From: an uncultured Eubacteriales bacterium
Lineage (GTDB): Bacteria > Bacillota > Clostridia > Oscillospirales > Oscillospiraceae
DNA: 22,606 nucleotides
Assembly: GCA_900550705.1 (NCBI GenBank)
Contig: URTG01000007.1
Location: 1 to 22,606 of the forward strand
Reading direction: 5' to 3'
The first letter of the stretch is position 1; each line of letters starts with the position of its first letter. The notes beneath the pieces are model-generated. The model was given only the letters and a program-made list of their open reading frames with translations, ran no database searches and was not told the DNA's origin. Both the position numbers and the translations under genes were made by a program. Of the stretch, positions 20,357 to 22,606 are shown piece after piece.

Positions 20357-21125
20357 CCGGAACAGCGAGAAGGACCTGCGCCTGGCTGTGCTCATCGACG
20401 CGGACAACGCCTCCCGCACCGCCATGAAGGACGTGATGGCCGAGGTGGCCGCCTACGGCACCCCCACCATCAAGCGCATCTACGGCGACTGGACCACCCC
20501 CAATATGTCCACCTGGAAGGCCATCCTGCTGGAGTGCGCCATCACCCCCATCCAGCAGTACAGCTACACCACCGGGAAGAACTCCACCGACTCTGCCATG
20601 ATCATCGACGCCATGGACATCCTGTACTCCGGCAACTGCGACGGCTTTGTGCTGGTCTCCAGCGATTCCGACTTCACCCGGCTGGCCGTCCGCCTGCGGG
20701 AGGCGGGGATGAAGGTCTACGGCATGGGCGAGAAGAAAACCCCCAAGCCCTTTATCGTGGCCTGCGACAAGTTCGTCTATATCGAGGTCATCCGGGCCGC
20801 CGCCCAGAAGGCCGCCCGGCAGGAGCGGGAGTCCGCCGCCCCCAAGCCCTCCCGCCGGGACACCAAGCCCTCGGCCAGCCCCGTCCCCCGGGACGTGGTG
20901 GAGCTGATCGCGGAGTCTCTGGACACCCTGGAGGACGAGGACGGCCTGGCCCACATGGGCAAGCTGGGCAACCTCCTGCTGAAAAAGCAGCCCGACTTCG
21001 ACCCCCGAAATTACGGCTTCTCCAAGCTCTCCAAGCTCATCCGCGCCTTGGAGCGCTTTCAGATCGTCCCCGTGGGCGAGGAGAATGCGGAGTTTTATGT
21101 GCGGGACCTGGGGGAGGAGAAATAA
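20349..21125 (+). CDS. NYN-domain protein with C-terminal OST-HTH/LOTUS domain
   Basis: A 258-residue protein with an N-terminal NYN (PIN-like, LabA/DUF88) nuclease fold and a C-terminal OST-HTH/LOTUS RNA-binding fold. Acidic residues that would hold the metal are D17 and D19 (LIDADN), D81 (STDSAMIIDAMD) and D106/D108 (VSSDSDF). A charged, Ala/Pro-rich linker spans about 151-178, and the LOTUS part (about 181-252) contains LGNLLLKKQPDFDPRNYGFSK split around a typical helix-turn-helix. This NYN-LOTUS order is widespread in bacteria but poorly characterised; RNA cleavage or binding is inferred from the folds. It starts inside the preceding nucleotidyltransferase gene, so the two are translated together. 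Confidence 0.85.
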   Translation: MADRNSEKDLRLAVLIDADNASRTAMKDVMAEVAAYGTPTIKRIYGDWTTPNMSTWKAILLECAITPIQQYSYTTGKNSTDSAMIIDAMDILYSGNCDGFVLVSSDSDFTRLAVRLREAGMKVYGMGEKKTPKPFIVACDKFVYIEVIRAAAQKAARQERESAAPKPSRRDTKPSASPVPRDVVELIAESLDTLEDEDGLAHMGKLGNLLLKKQPDFDPRNYGFSKLSKLIRALERFQIVPVGEENAEFYVRDLGEEK

Positions 21126-21256
21126 ATCAGAGCGCCTTGGGGCATTGCTATGCTTCAAGGCGCTCAGCTTGTGGAAAAAGCGGCGCGCCCCCTTTTTGAC
21201 GGGCTGCAAAGCACAATCCCCCCGTGTTCGGGGCTGATACAAAGGAGAACCGCGCG
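21126..21256. other. Hairpin-rich spacer before hemW
   Basis: GAGCGCCTTG/CAAGGCGCTC (21130-21139 with 21156-21165) forms a 10-bp stem right after the NYN gene. It abuts a degenerate copy of the triple-hairpin element's first hairpin, then CCCCG-TGTT-CGGGG (21220-21233). The hemW ribosome site AAAGGAG follows at 21241-21247. No promoter is evident. Confidence 0.6.
21165..21211 (+). repeat. Degenerate copy of the first hairpin of the triple-hairpin element
   Basis: CAGCTTGT (21165-21172) pairs with ACGGGCTG (21199-21206) using two G-T pairs. AAAAAG/CTTTTT (21175-21180 with 21192-21197) forms the inner stem, and CTGCAAA follows as in the two full copies. The second and third hairpins are absent. 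Orientation matches the full copies. Confidence 0.6.
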
Positions 21257-22492
21257 ATGTTCGGACGGAAGAAAGCCACTGCGCCCCAGCAGCAGGAGAA
21301 GCTGGGACTTTATATTCATATTCCCTTCTGCCGCAGCAAGTGTGACTACTGCGACTTTTATTCCCTGGCCAACCGGGAGGACCGGATGGACGACTATCAG
21401 AAGGCCCTGCTGGCCCACCTGAGGGAGACCGCCCCCCTGGCCCAGGACATTCCGGTGGATACCGTCTACTTCGGCGGCGGCACCCCCAGCTTTTATGGGG
21501 AGAAGCGCCTGCGGGAGCTGCTGGCGGCCATCAAAAAAGAGTTCCGTGTGGAGAAGGAGGCGGAGATCACCCTGGAGGCCAACCCGGACAGCGTGGACCT
21601 GAAGGCCCTTCGGGCGCTGCGGCGGGCGGGGTTCAACCGCCTGTCCCTGGGGATGCAGTCCGCCTGTCCGGCGGAGCTGGAGGCGGTCCACCGCCCCCAC
21701 ACGGTAAAGCAGGTGGACGAGGCCGTGACCGCCGCCAAGAAGGCCGGGTTCAAGAACCTGTCCCTGGACCTGATCTACGGTCTGCCCGGCCAGACCATGG
21801 ACAGCTGGAGGGCCACGGTGGAGCACGCCCTGTCCCTCATCCCCCAGCACCTGTCCTGCTACGGGCTGAAGGTGGAGGAGGGCACCCCCCTGGCCGCCCG
21901 GGTGGAGGCCGGGGAGACGCTGCCCGACGACGACGCCCAGGCCGACCTGTATCTCTGGACGGTGGGCCGCCTGGCCCGGGCGGGGTTTGAGCAGTATGAA
22001 ATTTCCAACTTCGCCAAGCACGGCTTCCCCTCCCGGCACAATCTGCGCTACTGGCTCATGCGGCCCTATGCGGGCTTCGGCCCCGGGGCGCACTCCGACT
22101 TCGGCGGGCGGCGGTACGCCTGGGTGCGGGACCTGGACCAATATATCCAGGGCGTGCTCCAGGGGGGCAGCATTGTAGACAGCGAGGAGCTCATCCCCCG
22201 GCGGGCGCGGGGGGGCGAGTATCTGATGCTCCGCCTCCGCACCACCCAGGGCATTGACGAGTGGGAGTATCGCGGGGACTATTTTATGGACTTTGAACCC
22301 ATCGAGGCCCGGCTGCGGGAGTTCCAGACCCAGGGCTGGGCGGAGAAGACCGAGACCGGCCGCTGGCGGCTGACGCCCAAGGGCTTTCTGGTCTCTAACC
22401 AGCTGATCGGCGATCTGATGGAGCGGCAGGAGCAGGAGGAGTTCTCCCGGCTGCTGCCCAAGGCCCGGGCCCAGTTTTTAGGGCGGCAGTAA
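21257..22492 (+). CDS. Radical SAM heme chaperone HemW
   Basis: A 411-residue member of the HemN/HemW radical SAM family. The N-terminal cluster site is C25-x3-C29-x2-C32 (PFCRSKCDYCDF), followed by Phe and not the fourth Cys found in true oxygen-independent coproporphyrinogen oxidase. This favours HemW, a heme-binding chaperone, over HemN. Other family segments are YFGGGTPS, EANPD, GFNRLSLGMQS, DLIYGLPGQT, YEISNFAKHGFPSRHN and GFGPGAHS, with the HemN C-terminal domain in the last 80 residues. The ATG at 21257 has AAAGGAG nine bases upstream; an in-frame ATG eleven codons earlier has none. No other heme genes are nearby. In many Clostridia hemW precedes hrcA-grpE-dnaK, which would lie beyond this window. 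A triple-hairpin repeat follows. Confidence 0.92.
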   Translation: MFGRKKATAPQQQEKLGLYIHIPFCRSKCDYCDFYSLANREDRMDDYQKALLAHLRETAPLAQDIPVDTVYFGGGTPSFYGEKRLRELLAAIKKEFRVEKEAEITLEANPDSVDLKALRALRRAGFNRLSLGMQSACPAELEAVHRPHTVKQVDEAVTAAKKAGFKNLSLDLIYGLPGQTMDSWRATVEHALSLIPQHLSCYGLKVEEGTPLAARVEAGETLPDDDAQADLYLWTVGRLARAGFEQYEISNFAKHGFPSRHNLRYWLMRPYAGFGPGAHSDFGGRRYAWVRDLDQYIQGVLQGGSIVDSEELIPRRARGGEYLMLRLRTTQGIDEWEYRGDYFMDFEPIEARLREFQTQGWAEKTETGRWRLTPKGFLVSNQLIGDLMERQEQEEFSRLLPKARAQFLGRQ

Positions 22493-22501
22493 GGCGGTCT
22501 T

Positions 22502-22606
22502 CAGCTTGTCTAAAAAGTGGCTTCGCCGCTTTTTTGACAAGCTGCAAACATTTTAACTCCGTTAAAATGTTATTGATTTCAAGGAAAGGGAACCCTGACG
22601 GTTCCC
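22502..22606 (+). repeat. Triple-hairpin intergenic element, copy 2 (cut by window end)
   Basis: Hairpin 1: CAGCTTGTC/GACAAGCTG (22502-22510 with 22536-22544) with an inner AAAAAGTGGC-TTC-GCCGCTTTTT (22512-22534). Hairpin 2: AACATTTTAAC-TCC-GTTAAAATGTT (22547-22571). Hairpin 3: GGGAACC-CTGAC-GGTTCCC (22588-22606). It begins nine bases after the hemW stop and has the same order and spacing as the copy at 14287-14395. Confidence 0.85.

Noticed and set aside
21257..22492. Oxygen-independent coproporphyrinogen III oxidase (HemN)
   Set aside because: The cluster motif is CxxxCxxC followed by Asp-Phe, without the fourth cysteine of HemN; HemW fits better.

Overview
The window looks like chromosomal DNA from a GC-rich member of the Clostridia, most like the gut Oscillospiraceae (Flavonifractor / Lawsonibacter / Intestinimonas type). 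This is inferred from strong G/C preference at third codon positions, AAAGGAG-type ribosome sites, a clostridial-style folate operon carrying an HD-domain gene, and intergenic spaces full of palindromic repeats. I recognise no phage, insertion sequence, CRISPR array, tRNA or rRNA. Species cannot be fixed from sequence reading alone.

Region 1 (about 1-14.3 kb) is a catabolic island built around a divergent promoter region at 5354-5736. Leftward (minus strand) run an IlvD/Edd-family dehydratase, a lone DhaK subunit, a DapA-family aldolase and, behind a hairpin array and a terminator-like structure, a YqhD/BdhA-type iron alcohol dehydrogenase. Rightward run a D-2-hydroxyacid dehydrogenase, then a TRAP transporter (dctQ, dctM and two near-duplicate lipoprotein binding proteins), an SDR oxidoreductase, a second D-2-hydroxyacid dehydrogenase and a second SDR, closed by an intrinsic terminator at 14508-14554. 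The simplest reading is TRAP import of a hydroxylated carboxylate such as a sugar acid, redox rearrangement by the SDR and hydroxyacid dehydrogenases, dehydration to a 2-keto-3-deoxy acid, aldol cleavage to pyruvate plus a short aldehyde, and disposal of the aldehyde by reduction (iron ADH) or, after isomerisation, phosphorylation (DhaK). The exact substrate is unknown, and no transcription regulator gene lies in the window.

Region 2 (14.6-18.75 kb) is a tightly packed folate operon with a good sigma-A promoter: folC, folE, an HD-domain hydrolase, folP and a folB-folK fusion. The HD protein sits where the unassigned dihydroneopterin triphosphate dephosphorylation step would be expected.

Region 3 (18.8-22.5 kb) holds housekeeping genes: thiN (thiamine pyrophosphokinase), a stand-alone GlmU-type nucleotidyltransferase overlapping a NYN-LOTUS RNA-binding/nuclease-type protein, and hemW.

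The most striking non-coding feature is a roughly 105-base triple-hairpin element immediately downstream of two unrelated genes (14287-14395 and 22502-22606), with compensatory base changes in its stems. A degenerate third copy of its first hairpin lies at 21165-21211. Other non-coding structures are a six-unit heptamer repeat (149-190), a palindrome cluster (37-137), a five-hairpin array (1406-1626), a structured TRAP leader (6853-7006) and hairpins between the TRAP cistrons.
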